Position numbers and translations under genes: made by a program. From contig NZ_CP019327.1 of NCBI RefSeq assembly GCF_001971705.1, forward strand, positions 2,728,001 to 2,792,000: DNA of 64,000 nucleotides, given 5' to 3'. Below, in pieces: positions 49,752 through 58,411 of the stretch. Source of the stretch: Natronorubrum daqingense. Its GTDB lineage: Archaea; Halobacteriota; Halobacteria; Halobacteriales; Natrialbaceae. The notes beneath the pieces are model-generated. The model searched no databases and was not told the origin of the DNA. It saw nothing but the letters and a program-made list of their open reading frames with translations. Numbering within the stretch: the stretch's first letter is position 1; each line of letters begins with the position of its first letter.

Positions 49752-50117
49752 TCAAGCCGTGACAGTGACGATGTCGTCTTCGTACTCACCGACTGCAGCG
49801 AGGACGGCGTCTCGGTCGTCGGCGTCGACCTCGAACGCCTCGAGCGTCGCCTCGAGGTGAGCGGCGATCGCGTTGAAATCGGCCGTCGTAATTCCGAGGT
49901 CCTCGTGTGCCGTCTCCATGTCTTCGCCGGAGTAGTCGACGGGACCACCGGCAACGGCGCTGATGAACTGGGTCTGGTGGGCGCGTTGTTTCTGCATGTC
50001 CACGTCGTCGAAGTAGTGGGCCACCTGTTCGTCTGCCAGCACGCGTTCGTAGAACCGCTCGACGACGGCTCCGATCGCCTCCTGACCGCCGAGTCGCTCG
50101 TACAGTGTTTCGCTCAT
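49752..50117 (-). CDS. Group I truncated haemoglobin
   Basis: A 121-residue two-on-two globin. SETLYERLGGQEAIGAVVERFYERVLAD has the family's N-terminal pattern with Tyr23 at B10, HQTQFISAVAGGPVDYSG is the E-helix region, and the proximal His is in METAHEDLGI (His71). It binds haem and O2 or NO; roles in NO detoxification or O2 handling are usual. It ends 49 bp before pheA on the same strand and could be co-transcribed. Confidence 0.93.
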   Translation of the reverse strand: MSETLYERLGGQEAIGAVVERFYERVLADEQVAHYFDDVDMQKQRAHQTQFISAVAGGPVDYSGEDMETAHEDLGITTADFNAIAAHLEATLEAFEVDADDRDAVLAAVGEYEDDIVTVTA

Positions 50118-50353
50118 CTACGTGCGACTACGAACAGATGCGCTATAAGTCTCCATCGACGTCTAACGAAGTTGGAAGTGACACAACATATATCTCGACG
50201 GAGATTCGTGAACCCACCTCGAGCACCCCCTCCAGCGGCGAACGGTGGGTTCGACCGATCGTTCGAACGTATCCGACGAACAGCATAAGCCACACGACCA
50301 GTTAGCGGGCGTCAAGCGTGCGCTTTTCATACCCGAGGCGATGACCCATAGCC

Positions 50354-51487
50354 ATGAGAACGCGCGGGACGCTACGACTGGCGACACGGGGGTCCGCACT
50401 CGCTCGGCGACAGGCCTCACTGGTGAAAGAGGCCCTCGAGAATCGACGCTACGAGGTCGAACTCGTCTCCGTCGAGACGACGGGCGATCAGATCAGGGAC
50501 GAACTGATCCATCGGCTGGGAAAGACCGGCGCGTTCGTTCGCGAACTCGACGAACGCGTCCTCGAGGGCGACCTCGACGGCGCGATCCACTCGATGAAGG
50601 ACATGCCGACCGAACAGCCCGAAGAACTCGTCACGGCTGCCGTCCCCGAACGCGGCCGCCCGGGAGACCTCCTCGTGACCCCCGACGGATCGACGCTCGA
50701 GGAACTCCCAGACGGCGCAACCGTCGGCACCTCGAGCCTTCGGCGTCGCGCGCAACTGCTCTCCGAGCGACCCGACCTCACGGTCGAACCGCTACGCGGG
50801 AATGTCGACACGCGACTCGAGAAACTGCTCGCGCCCACGCTGCAGGCGGAACATCAGGACCGCTCCGAGGCGGACAAGGAACGAAAGGGGAACACCGGAG
50901 ACGAAGATTTCGAGCCCGAGTTCGACCAGAACGTCGACGACTGGTTCGACGGCCTCTCCGAACTCGAGAAACAGGCCCTCGGCCGCGAGGTCGAAACTGA
51001 GTACGACGCAATCGTACTCGCGGAAGCGGGCCTCGAACGAAGCGGCCTCGCTCGCCACGTCGATACGCACTCGCTCTCGACGAATACGTTCGTCCCCGCG
51101 CCGGGCCAGGGTGCGCTCGCGGTGACCGCGATCGACGGCGAAACCGCTCGAGACGTCCAATCGGCGATCGACCACCCGCGCAGTCGCGTCGAGACGACGG
51201 TCGAGCGAACGATTCTTGCCGAACTCGGCGGCGGCTGTATCGCCCCGATCGGCATCTACGCCGTCGTGCAGGGTGAGTACGTCCACACCAGCGTCAGCGT
51301 CTCCGACCGCGACGGCGAGGAGTCGGTCGTCGCCAGCCGAGACCTCCCCGTCGATAACCACGCCGTGGCTGCTCGCGAGTTCGCGCAGGATCTCGCCGAC
51401 CGCGGCGCTGCTGCGTTGATCGAACAAGCCAGCGAGAACGGCGGCGACGGACCTGTCTCCGAGCAAGATAAGCCGGAGGGGAAGTGA
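50354..51487 (+). CDS. hemC: Porphobilinogen deaminase (hydroxymethylbilane synthase)
   Basis: A 377-residue enzyme joining four porphobilinogens. It starts MRTRGTLRLATRGSALARRQ. Conserved blocks are GAIHSMKDMPTEQP and GTSSLRRRAQL, and the dipyrromethane-cofactor Cys is Cys295 in ELGGGCIAPIG. An acidic insertion of about 45 residues (SEADKERKGNTGDEDFEPE and following) interrupts the body near 165-210; bacterial HemC lacks it. The stop overlaps a GTG of the next gene, so hemC, cobA and hemD form one operon. Confidence 0.96.
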   Translation: MRTRGTLRLATRGSALARRQASLVKEALENRRYEVELVSVETTGDQIRDELIHRLGKTGAFVRELDERVLEGDLDGAIHSMKDMPTEQPEELVTAAVPERGRPGDLLVTPDGSTLEELPDGATVGTSSLRRRAQLLSERPDLTVEPLRGNVDTRLEKLLAPTLQAEHQDRSEADKERKGNTGDEDFEPEFDQNVDDWFDGLSELEKQALGREVETEYDAIVLAEAGLERSGLARHVDTHSLSTNTFVPAPGQGALAVTAIDGETARDVQSAIDHPRSRVETTVERTILAELGGGCIAPIGIYAVVQGEYVHTSVSVSDRDGEESVVASRDLPVDNHAVAAREFAQDLADRGAAALIEQASENGGDGPVSEQDKPEGK

Positions 51488-51501
51488 GGGGACACACGGA
51501 C

Positions 51502-52353
51502 ATGTCAGATCAGTCCCCCGACGCCGAATCCGACGCGGCCGCCGCCTCGGAGGCCGACTCCACCTCCGGCGCCGACCTCGAGACCGGTACCGTCTCCCTC
51601 GTCGGCAGCGGCCCCGGCGACCCGGAGCTGTTGACCGTCAAGGCCAAACGGCTGCTCGAGACGGCCGACGTGGTTCTTCACGACAAGCTCCCGGGCCCGG
51701 AAATCATCGAGATGCTCCCCGAGGACAGACGCGAAGACGTCGGCAAGCGCGCCGGCGGCGAGCGAACGTCCCAGCCCGAAATCAACGAGCGACTGGTCGA
51801 ACTCGCCCGCGACGGTAAGCGCGTCGTTCGACTCAAAGGCGGCGACTCGTTCGTCTTCGGCCGCGGCGGCGAAGAGGCGGAGTACCTCGCGGCCCACGAC
51901 GTGCCGTTCGAGGTCGTCCCCGCCGTCACGTCGGCCATCGCCGCCCCCGCCGTCGCCGGCGTTCCGGTTACCCACCGCGATCACGCCTCCTCAGTCTCGT
52001 TCGTCACCGGACACGAGGACCCGACGAAGGACGAGTCGTCGGTCGACTGGGAGGCGCTCGCCGCGACGGGCGGCACCATCGTCGTCCTGATGGGCGTCGG
52101 TCGACTGCCGGACTACACGACCGAACTCCTCGAGGCCGGAATGGCCCCCGAGACGCCCGTTGCCCTCGTCGAACGGGGAACCTGGCCCGGCCAGCGGGTC
52201 GCAACCGGGACGCTCGAGACCATCGTCGACGTTCGTGACGAGCACGACATTTCGCCGCCCGCCGTGACGGTCATCGGCGACGTCGCCGGCACCCGCGAGT
52301 CGGTCGTCGAATTGCTCCAAAACGAGTACGGCGTCGAGAGCGAGGATACCTGA
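51502..52353 (+). CDS. cobA: Uroporphyrinogen-III C-methyltransferase (SUMT)
   Basis: A 283-residue SAM-dependent enzyme making precorrin-2 for sirohaem, cobalamin and, in archaea, haem via sirohaem. VSLVGSGPGDPELLTVKAKR, VLHDKL, RLKGGDSFVFGRGGEEAEYL and VPVTHRDHASSVSFVTGH are the SUMT motifs. A disordered acidic Ala-rich N-terminus precedes the domain. ATG 51502 is used; a GTG at 51484 overlaps the hemC stop (GTGA) and could be the coupled start. It sits between hemC and hemD. Confidence 0.94.
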   Translation: MSDQSPDAESDAAAASEADSTSGADLETGTVSLVGSGPGDPELLTVKAKRLLETADVVLHDKLPGPEIIEMLPEDRREDVGKRAGGERTSQPEINERLVELARDGKRVVRLKGGDSFVFGRGGEEAEYLAAHDVPFEVVPAVTSAIAAPAVAGVPVTHRDHASSVSFVTGHEDPTKDESSVDWEALAATGGTIVVLMGVGRLPDYTTELLEAGMAPETPVALVERGTWPGQRVATGTLETIVDVRDEHDISPPAVTVIGDVAGTRESVVELLQNEYGVESEDT

Positions 52354-53103
52354 GTGAGCCAAACGATGCGCGAAACACCCACCATCGCCGTCTTCCGTCC
52401 CGACGACGAGCGCCTCGCGGACGCCGTCTCCCTGCTCGAGGACCTCGGAGCCGACCCGGTGGCAGATCCGATGCTCGCCGTCAAGGCGACCGACGCGACC
52501 CCACGAACCGACGCGGAGTACGTCGTCCTCACGAGCAAGACCGGCGCGGAACTCGTCTCGCAGGCGGGCTGGGACCCCGGCGCACAGACCGTCTGTGCGA
52601 TCGGTCCCGCGACGGCCGACGCGCTCCGTGCGGAGGGGTACGCAGTCGACGTCGTCCCCGAGGAGTACACCTCGAGCGGTCTCGTCGCCGAGTTAGCCGA
52701 CGACATCGACGGCGCTCGTATCGAGGTCGCTCGCAGCGATCACGGCAGCCCCGTCCTGCTCGAGGGGTTCGAAGGCGCCGGCGCGTACGTTCACGAGACG
52801 ATCCTCTACCGACTGGTCCGGCCCGAAGGAAGCGGCGAATCGGCCGAACTGGCCGCCAACGGAGCACTCGACGCCGCGTGTTTCACCTCGTCGCTGACCG
52901 TCGAGCACTTCCTCGAGGCCGCAGCCGAACGCGGCATTCGCGAGGACGCACTTGCAGGACTCGCTGACGCGACCGTCGGCGTCATCGGCGAGCCGACGGC
53001 CGAGACCGCTCGATCGCTGGGAATCGACGCCGACGTGATCCCCGACGACGCGATGTTCGACGCGCTCGCCCGGGAGACAGTTGCGGCCGTCAGCGATCGT
53101 TGA
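52354..53103 (+). CDS. hemD: Uroporphyrinogen-III synthase
   Basis: A protein of about 249 residues of the HemD family, which closes and inverts ring D of hydroxymethylbilane. Sequence conservation in HemD is low; blocks visible are VLTSKTGAELV, VCAIGPATADALRAEGY, ACFTSSLTVEHFLEAA and VGVIGEPTAETARSLGI. The GTG at 52354 starts directly after the cobA TGA; an ATG at 52366 is an alternative. Place in the operon supports the call. Confidence 0.92.
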   Translation: MSQTMRETPTIAVFRPDDERLADAVSLLEDLGADPVADPMLAVKATDATPRTDAEYVVLTSKTGAELVSQAGWDPGAQTVCAIGPATADALRAEGYAVDVVPEEYTSSGLVAELADDIDGARIEVARSDHGSPVLLEGFEGAGAYVHETILYRLVRPEGSGESAELAANGALDAACFTSSLTVEHFLEAAAERGIREDALAGLADATVGVIGEPTAETARSLGIDADVIPDDAMFDALARETVAAVSDR

Positions 53104-53212
53104 ACGTCTCGTAGACCACGCGAATTGGCTCACTCGAGCGTGTGAGAGCATTGCAAACCAGAGTTGGCAAGGTCAATAGCTACACGCGAGAGACCCGCAT
53201 TTTGTAGCGTGC

Positions 53213-53572
53213 ATGGAAGTAGGCTCATTTCGTAAGCGAGCCCCAGATCCGCCGAACTCTGTCGGGCTTCGTATCACGTTTTTCGTCCTCTGGGCGATGG
53301 ACACCATCGCCGCAACGCTGTTTTTCGTCGTTCCGCACGCAACCGAATTGAATCCCGTGACTGTCTACTTTTATCACGTCTTTGGTCTGCCAGGCGTCGT
53401 TCTCGCAGCCGCCTGCTACGCCGCGCTCGTCGTTTTCATCGGACACATCCTCTCCGATCCGTTGGACATCAAATTCGTGGGGCTCGTCGTCCTCCTTTAT
53501 ATTTTCTTCGTCACGAACAACGTCCTCCTCCTGGTGTTCCACGAGCCGTTACCGGAGTTTCTCGGCGTGTGA
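53213..53572 (+). CDS. Small three-TM membrane protein
   Basis: A 119-residue hydrophobic protein with about three helices (WAMDTIAATLFFVVPHATE; GVVLAAACYAALVVFIGHI; VVLLYIFFVTNNVLLLVF). The pattern D-x-x-x-T...E-L-N-P after helix 1 is like DUF5658 proteins; I am not certain. It lies in a short gap between hemD and the DHH nuclease. Function unknown. Confidence 0.7.
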   Translation: MEVGSFRKRAPDPPNSVGLRITFFVLWAMDTIAATLFFVVPHATELNPVTVYFYHVFGLPGVVLAAACYAALVVFIGHILSDPLDIKFVGLVVLLYIFFVTNNVLLLVFHEPLPEFLGV

Positions 53573-53680
53573 GTCTCCCGTTCGAGACGACCCGTTCTCG
53601 TCCCCAGCCTCGCACTCTGCCCCCACTCTCGAGGCCAGAGGTTTATCCCGGATGGCGCCCCAGTATCGAGCGATGAACCG

Positions 53681-55231
53681 ATGACCGGGCCGGTGCCAGC
53701 ACTCGAGGACCGAGCCGTCGCGTGTGCAAACCGACTGCTCGAGGCCGACCGCGTCCTCCTCGCCTCGCACATCGACGCAGACGGATTGACCAGCGCCGCG
53801 GTCGCCGCACAGGCGCTCGAGCGCGCCGAGATCCAATTCGAGACTGTCTTCGAGAAGCAACTCGACGAGGCGGCGATCGCCCGAATCGCTGCGACCGAGT
53901 ACGACACCGTCCTGTTCACCGACTTCGGCAGCGGGCAACTCGACGACATCGGCGAGCACGAAGACGACGGCGCGTTCACGCCCGTCATCGCGGACCACCA
54001 CCAGCCCGCGGATCGCGACACGGAGTACCACCTCAACCCGCTCCTCTTCGGGATCAACGGGGCCTCGGAGCTTTCGGGCGCGGGTGCCAGTTATGTCCTC
54101 GCGCGGGCGCTCGCCGATGTCTCGTCGACAGCCGCGACCGACGGTGGCACGAAACCGGCCGACGACCCCGCGACGACTCCGCGGACGGACAATCGAGACC
54201 TCGCCGCGCTTGCCGTCGTCGGCGCCGTCGGCGATATGCAGGCCTCGGGCGGCGAACTCCACGGCGCGAACGCGAAGATCGTCGAGGAGGGCGTCGACGC
54301 CGGCGTCCTCGAGACCGGAACCGACCTCGCGCTCTACGGCAAACAGACGCGTCCCCTGCCGAAGCTCCTCGAGTACGCGACCGACGTACAGATTCCTGGT
54401 ATCTCGAACAGCGAGCGCGGCGCACTGCGATTTTTGGACGGACTCGACCTCGAGTTGAAACGTGACGGCGAGTGGCGACGATGGTCCGGCCTCTCGGGCG
54501 ACGAAAAGCAGACCATCGCCAGCGCGCTCGTCCAGCGCGCCGTCTCGAAGGGCGTTCCAGCCTCGAAGATCGACCAACTCGTCGGGACGGCGTACGTCCT
54601 GCCCGAGGAACCCGTCGGTACCGAACTCCGCGACGCCAGCGAGTTCTCGACGCTGCTCAACGCGACCGCTCGCTACGAACGCGCCGACGTCGGCCTCGGC
54701 GTCTGCCTCGGCGACCGAGACGGAGCACTCGAGCGGGCACGGAAACTCCTACGGGATCACCGCCGAAATCTCTCGAACGGCATCGACCTGGTCACCGAGA
54801 AGGGCGTCACCCACGAGGAGAACCTCCAGTGGTTCGACGCGGGCGACGAGATTCGCGAGACCATCGTCGGCATCGTCGCCGGCATGGCGATGGGGAATCA
54901 GGGAATCAGCCGTTCGAAACCGATTCTCGCGTTTGCGGAAAAGAGCGCGGATCCACGATCCGCCGAAAACAGCGCGGACGCCCAGTCCGCGGACCAAACC
55001 GGCGAAGCCGCGACGGAGACCGACGGGGGCGAACTGAAAGTCTCGGCTCGCGGCACGCACGCGCTCGTCCGGCAGGGACTCGACCTCTCGGTCGTCGTCG
55101 GCGAGGCCGCTCGAGCGGTCGGCGGCGACGGCGGCGGACACGACGTCGCTGCCGGCGCGACGGTACCGAAAGGAGAGGAGGCGGAATTTCTCGAGCGGGC
55201 CGACGAAATCGTCGGCGAACAACTCGCCTGA
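53681..55231 (+). CDS. RecJ-like DHH-family single-strand exonuclease
   Basis: A 516-residue phosphoesterase. DHH motifs are SHIDADGLTSAAV, LFTDFGSGQLDDI, IADHHQPAD and GAVGDMQASGG. The C-terminal DHHA1 part ends with the GGGHDVAAGA motif. Archaeal proteins of this type include the GINS-associated nuclease GAN and other RecJ homologs, of which haloarchaea have several; which one it is cannot be decided. It ends 9 bp before the convergent PHP gene. An Asn/Ser/Ala-rich stretch near 420-450 is a flexible linker. Confidence 0.93.
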   Translation: MTGPVPALEDRAVACANRLLEADRVLLASHIDADGLTSAAVAAQALERAEIQFETVFEKQLDEAAIARIAATEYDTVLFTDFGSGQLDDIGEHEDDGAFTPVIADHHQPADRDTEYHLNPLLFGINGASELSGAGASYVLARALADVSSTAATDGGTKPADDPATTPRTDNRDLAALAVVGAVGDMQASGGELHGANAKIVEEGVDAGVLETGTDLALYGKQTRPLPKLLEYATDVQIPGISNSERGALRFLDGLDLELKRDGEWRRWSGLSGDEKQTIASALVQRAVSKGVPASKIDQLVGTAYVLPEEPVGTELRDASEFSTLLNATARYERADVGLGVCLGDRDGALERARKLLRDHRRNLSNGIDLVTEKGVTHEENLQWFDAGDEIRETIVGIVAGMAMGNQGISRSKPILAFAEKSADPRSAENSADAQSADQTGEAATETDGGELKVSARGTHALVRQGLDLSVVVGEAARAVGGDGGGHDVAAGATVPKGEEAEFLERADEIVGEQLA

Positions 55232-55240
55232 ACCGAGCGA

Positions 55241-56008
55241 TTAGCTCCGACGGGGTTCGGATCGATCCATCGACGACGGAATCGTCGGGATAAGCGGCGT
55301 TCGCTTGGTCACTAGATACGACGACTTCCGTATCGCACCCTTGGTGTACTGGATCGTACTTTTGTGGATCGGCGTGCGTTTGCCCCGAATCTGGGTTCGG
55401 CCCTCGAGAATGGCGTCGACGAGGGCGTCGCCGTCGATGTCGGCTTTCGTCGCCGAATTGTCGTCGGAGGCAACGATGATTTCGGTGTAGGCCTTCCCGA
55501 CGTTCGGTAGATAGTGGGCGTCGCTCGCTCCGATCTCCGGATAACCGCGACGGCGAGCGAACGTCCGCGCGCGGCGGTTTCGGTAACCGGTAAAGACCAT
55601 CGAGTTGTACGTCTCGATCGCGTCGGCATCCTCGATGTGACGCTTGCGAACGCCGTGGCGACTGCGTTGAAACGGGTGGGGAACGATCGCGATACCGCCC
55701 GCCGCACGCACGGCCTCGACGGTTTCCATGAACGGCTGGCCGGGGTCCGGCCGTTCTTCGACACCGATCGCCAACAGGTGACCGTGGCGAGTCGAGACTT
55801 CGACGCCGGGAATGCCGATCAGCCCGTATTCGGGCGCAATTTCGGCGGCCCGGAGCGACTCGGTGATTTCGTCGTGGTCGGTGATAACGACCCCGTCGAG
55901 CCCGATGTCGGCCGCGTGCTCGAGGATGAGTTCGATCGGTTCGTGACCGTCGTAGGAATCGTCCGAGTGGACGTGAAAGTCGATAGCGAAGGGGAGCAAC
56001 GTTGTCAT
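55241..56008 (-). CDS. PHP-domain metal-dependent phosphoesterase
   Basis: A 255-residue protein of the PHP family (related to PolIII PHP domains and RNase AM). Metal motifs are IDFHVHSDDSYDG, VVITDHDEI, GIPGVEVST, IVPHPFQRSRHG and IGASDAHYLPNVG. ATG 56008 (MTTLLPFAIDFHVHS) is chosen because the frame upstream reads through non-coding DNA. The C-terminal 60 residues are basic, unlike most proteins here, and may bind nucleic acid. Natural substrate not known. Confidence 0.9.
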   Translation of the reverse strand: MTTLLPFAIDFHVHSDDSYDGHEPIELILEHAADIGLDGVVITDHDEITESLRAAEIAPEYGLIGIPGVEVSTRHGHLLAIGVEERPDPGQPFMETVEAVRAAGGIAIVPHPFQRSRHGVRKRHIEDADAIETYNSMVFTGYRNRRARTFARRRGYPEIGASDAHYLPNVGKAYTEIIVASDDNSATKADIDGDALVDAILEGRTQIRGKRTPIHKSTIQYTKGAIRKSSYLVTKRTPLIPTIPSSMDRSEPRRS

Positions 56009-56807
56009 GGGACCACTAGGGGACTTCGTGAAACACCCATTCACGGACGAGCGTATAAGCACTCTGTTGAGCGCCGCGGTGTGGCGAGGTAGAGCATTCC
56101 ATATCCCGATATAGGGTTTATTACCCGGAGATCGGGCGTTCCAACTCACCCTACGGAGAACGTACAACACCTTCTACTGGCGGCCTGTAACTGCTGATAG
56201 CGGCGATTCCGGTTTCGAAACCGGTCATTCCACCTGGCCCGATCTGTCGCAGAACTCGACGACGAGTACGGGACACTCGAGTCACAACTCTGAGAAGGGA
56301 CACTCGAGTCACAACTCTGAGAAGGGACACTCGAGTCACAACTCTGAGAAGGGACAATTCGCGTCTCGGAGGTCGGTCTTCAGCCGAGCGAATCGTACTC
56401 CGCGCCTCGAGAGACCCACCCTCCGGTTTAGTACTCGAGTTCGAGAACCCGGTCAAGAAACGATTTGTACACACCATACAACACGACCCGGACGAGAGCG
56501 GACTCGAACCAGTGGTGAACAGATACATCGAGGGACCAGCAACGATGGAACGCGCATTTGGCCAAGAGAGATCCCAGAACTGACCGCCCTCATCGCAGGT
56601 GGACGAACAGGACACGAGTAGTCACCAAAGCCAGTCGAACCGTCCGTCGACGCAGGCTGTTGGCTTCGAACGTGATCAGTAGAAAGTCCACACTTACTGG
56701 CCCGTTCGTTTCGAAGTTACTCGATATGACCTAGTAAATCATATACTGCGATACAAAATTCGAGAGTGTCGAATCGCCACGGACACAGTAGCGTCACTGG
56801 AGAGCGC
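56009..56807. other. Decayed region without an intact gene
   Basis: About 800 bp with tandem repeats and several short frames. On the plus strand there are fragments that look like old coding DNA, for instance SVAELDDEYGTLESQL before the repeats and NRYIEGPATMERAFGQ near 56515, but they lie in different frames with stops between. I suspect a degraded gene, family unknown. Confidence 0.4.
56270..56356. repeat. 27-bp perfect tandem repeat, 3.2 copies
   Basis: Identical 27-bp units at 56270-56296, 56297-56323 and 56324-56350, with 6 bp of a fourth. Each starts GGGACACTCGAGTC and contains a plus-strand TGA. The unit is nine codons, so a frame through it stays in register. No spacer DNA lies between the units, so this is not a CRISPR. 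Confidence 0.9.
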
Positions 56808-57233
56808 CTATAGCTCCGGAACGCCGTCCGAAAGGCGAACTCGAGAGAGCAGGTCGTGCAGTGCTACCGGATCGGCGATATCGTCGATCGACGCGTTGAT
56901 GAGTTCCATACACTCGAGAATCCCGTCGACGGCAGCCCGACGAGTCGCAACGCGACCGATCGGTTCGACGACGAACTGTTCGCCGAGTTCGTACCGGTAC
57001 CGAAGTGCCCAGCATCGGCACAACCCCAATCTGGGATGGGAACGATCCGCCGACGTAGACTCTGCGACGAGGTCGATGAGAGGGTTTCTGTGACGGTAGA
57101 TCACTTCGTCGTCACAGAACGACGTCAACCCCCATCCCGGCGGCAAGGCTTCACGCGGGATTGGTGGGTGATCGGGGAGCATATCGAGTTGTGATGGTGG
57201 TCGCGCGAGTGTTGGTTCCGCTTGCGTACGCAT
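56808..57233 (-). CDS. Conserved haloarchaeal hypothetical protein
   Basis: A 141-residue protein starting MRTQAEPTLARPPSQLDMLP. A proline-rich first 40 residues leads into GWGLTSFCDDEVIYRHRNPL and SADRSHPRLGLCRCWALRYR, then two acidic helices (RAAVDGILECMELINAS). Three of its Cys lie in FCDD and LCRCW. I recall similar haloarchaeal proteins but no function. Single gene. Confidence 0.7.
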   Translation of the reverse strand: MRTQAEPTLARPPSQLDMLPDHPPIPREALPPGWGLTSFCDDEVIYRHRNPLIDLVAESTSADRSHPRLGLCRCWALRYRYELGEQFVVEPIGRVATRRAAVDGILECMELINASIDDIADPVALHDLLSRVRLSDGVPEL

Positions 57234-57391
57234 CGTCCGTATAGGGGGGCTTATCCGAATCAGTGTAGGTATCACGTTCGGCTGCTAACCGAGTGACTCG
57301 ACGAGAGAGTCGGTACAACCGATGAACGACCTGGAGCAAGCAGGCAACACCGATCGTCCGACTTTTGTCTTCGCCACCCCTCAGAACGAGT

Positions 57392-57724
57392 ATGGCCGAT
57401 TTCGATCCCGAGAAGTTCGAAGACAAGTACGCGAATTATTTCCCCGAGCTCCAGCAAGCGTACAAGAACGCATTCAATCGAATGAACGATCGCTACGACT
57501 CGGAACTGGTCCACGCGATCGACCAACAGGTGCTCAACGAGAGCGAACCGTTCTACGTCGGCGACGACGATGACTACGAGAGCACGTTCCGTATCGAACT
57601 TCCAGATCAACCCCACGATCGCCTCTCAGGGGTCGTCGTCGAAAAAGAACGATTCGACCAACTTCTCGAGCGACACGTCGAGGAGATCGAAACCGAATTG
57701 GAGCGCGTCTTCGGTCTCCAGTAA
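57392..57724 (+). CDS. Conserved haloarchaeal protein (DUF5783-like)
   Basis: A 110-residue acidic, mostly helical protein: MADFDPEKFEDKYANYFPEL, then AYKNAFNRMNDRYDSELVHA and QVLNESEPFY. The pattern agrees with a haloarchaea-specific family that I believe is DUF5783. ATG 57392 is favoured over 57365. Possibly grouped with the NifU-domain gene 99 bp downstream. Function unknown. Confidence 0.8.
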   Translation: MADFDPEKFEDKYANYFPELQQAYKNAFNRMNDRYDSELVHAIDQQVLNESEPFYVGDDDDYESTFRIELPDQPHDRLSGVVVEKERFDQLLERHVEEIETELERVFGLQ

Positions 57725-57791
57725 GGACCTCAGGGACCAATACGGATCGACGACCGGAAAACGTGTCGTTTAACGAACAGAGATGACGGAA

Positions 57792-57800
57792 GGTTTAGGG
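57792..57800 (+). promoter_or_regulatory. Candidate TATA box of the NifU-domain gene
   Basis: GGTTTAGGG lies about 24-32 nt before the ATG at 57824. It is a weak match, assigned by spacing. Confidence 0.3.
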
Positions 57801-57823
57801 GCACTCGTACCCAACCGTGGCGT

Positions 57824-58186
57824 ATGAGTACCGAGACCCAAAACGACGGGGACGACCTCGAGGACCGCGTCGCGAACTTCCTGCGTCGGAACTTCCCACA
57901 GATTCAGATGCACGGCGGCAGTGCAGCGATTCAGGATCTCGACCGCGAGAGCGGTGAGGTCACGATTGCCCTCGGCGGTGCCTGCAGTGGCTGTGGTATC
58001 TCGCCGATGACGATTCAGGCGATCAAGAGCCGAATGGTCAAAGAGATTCCCGAGATCGAGCAGGTCAACGCCCACACCGGTATGGAAGGTGGCGACGAAG
58101 ACGACATGGGTGGAATGAGCCCATCGTTCCCCGGTGAAACCGTCGACGACGGCGAAGCAGACGAAGGTCCCGAAGCACCGTTTTAA
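57824..58186 (+). CDS. NifU-domain iron-sulfur scaffold protein
   Basis: A 120-residue protein with the C-terminal domain of NifU (Nfu type), which carries and passes on Fe-S clusters. The core is VANFLRRNFPQIQMHGGSA, then VTIALGGACSGCGISPMTIQ with the Cys-x-x-Cys cluster site and MVKEIPEIEQVNAHT. An acidic Gly/Met tail of about 35 residues follows. Stand-alone, not within a suf operon. Confidence 0.93.
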   Translation: MSTETQNDGDDLEDRVANFLRRNFPQIQMHGGSAAIQDLDRESGEVTIALGGACSGCGISPMTIQAIKSRMVKEIPEIEQVNAHTGMEGGDEDDMGGMSPSFPGETVDDGEADEGPEAPF

Positions 58187-58411
58187 TCGTTCACCTCTGA
58201 TTCTCGAACACGTTTCGCTGTAGATCGATTCTCGCTCGCGTAGTCACGCGTGCGCACTGAAACTGCAATTACTCGAACGCAGTGACCGTAATTCGACGAC
58301 AGTGACCGTGAGCCTGTTCGTCCCGACAAGCCACAGCAACCATCACGAAGAAGTTCGATAGGAGCGACTGAGAATCGATTCTATATATCGTAATATAGTT
58401 TAGAGGCCGCG

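Noticed and set aside
56461..56520. tRNA-like GGTTCGAGTCC on the minus strand
   Set aside because: The T stem pairs poorly and no acceptor, D or anticodon arm can be built around it.
56151..56615. 154-codon minus-strand frame with nine-residue repeats
   Set aside because: The repeat is explained by the 27-bp DNA tandem; the rest is Ser/Arg-rich with no haloarchaeal composition or known domain.
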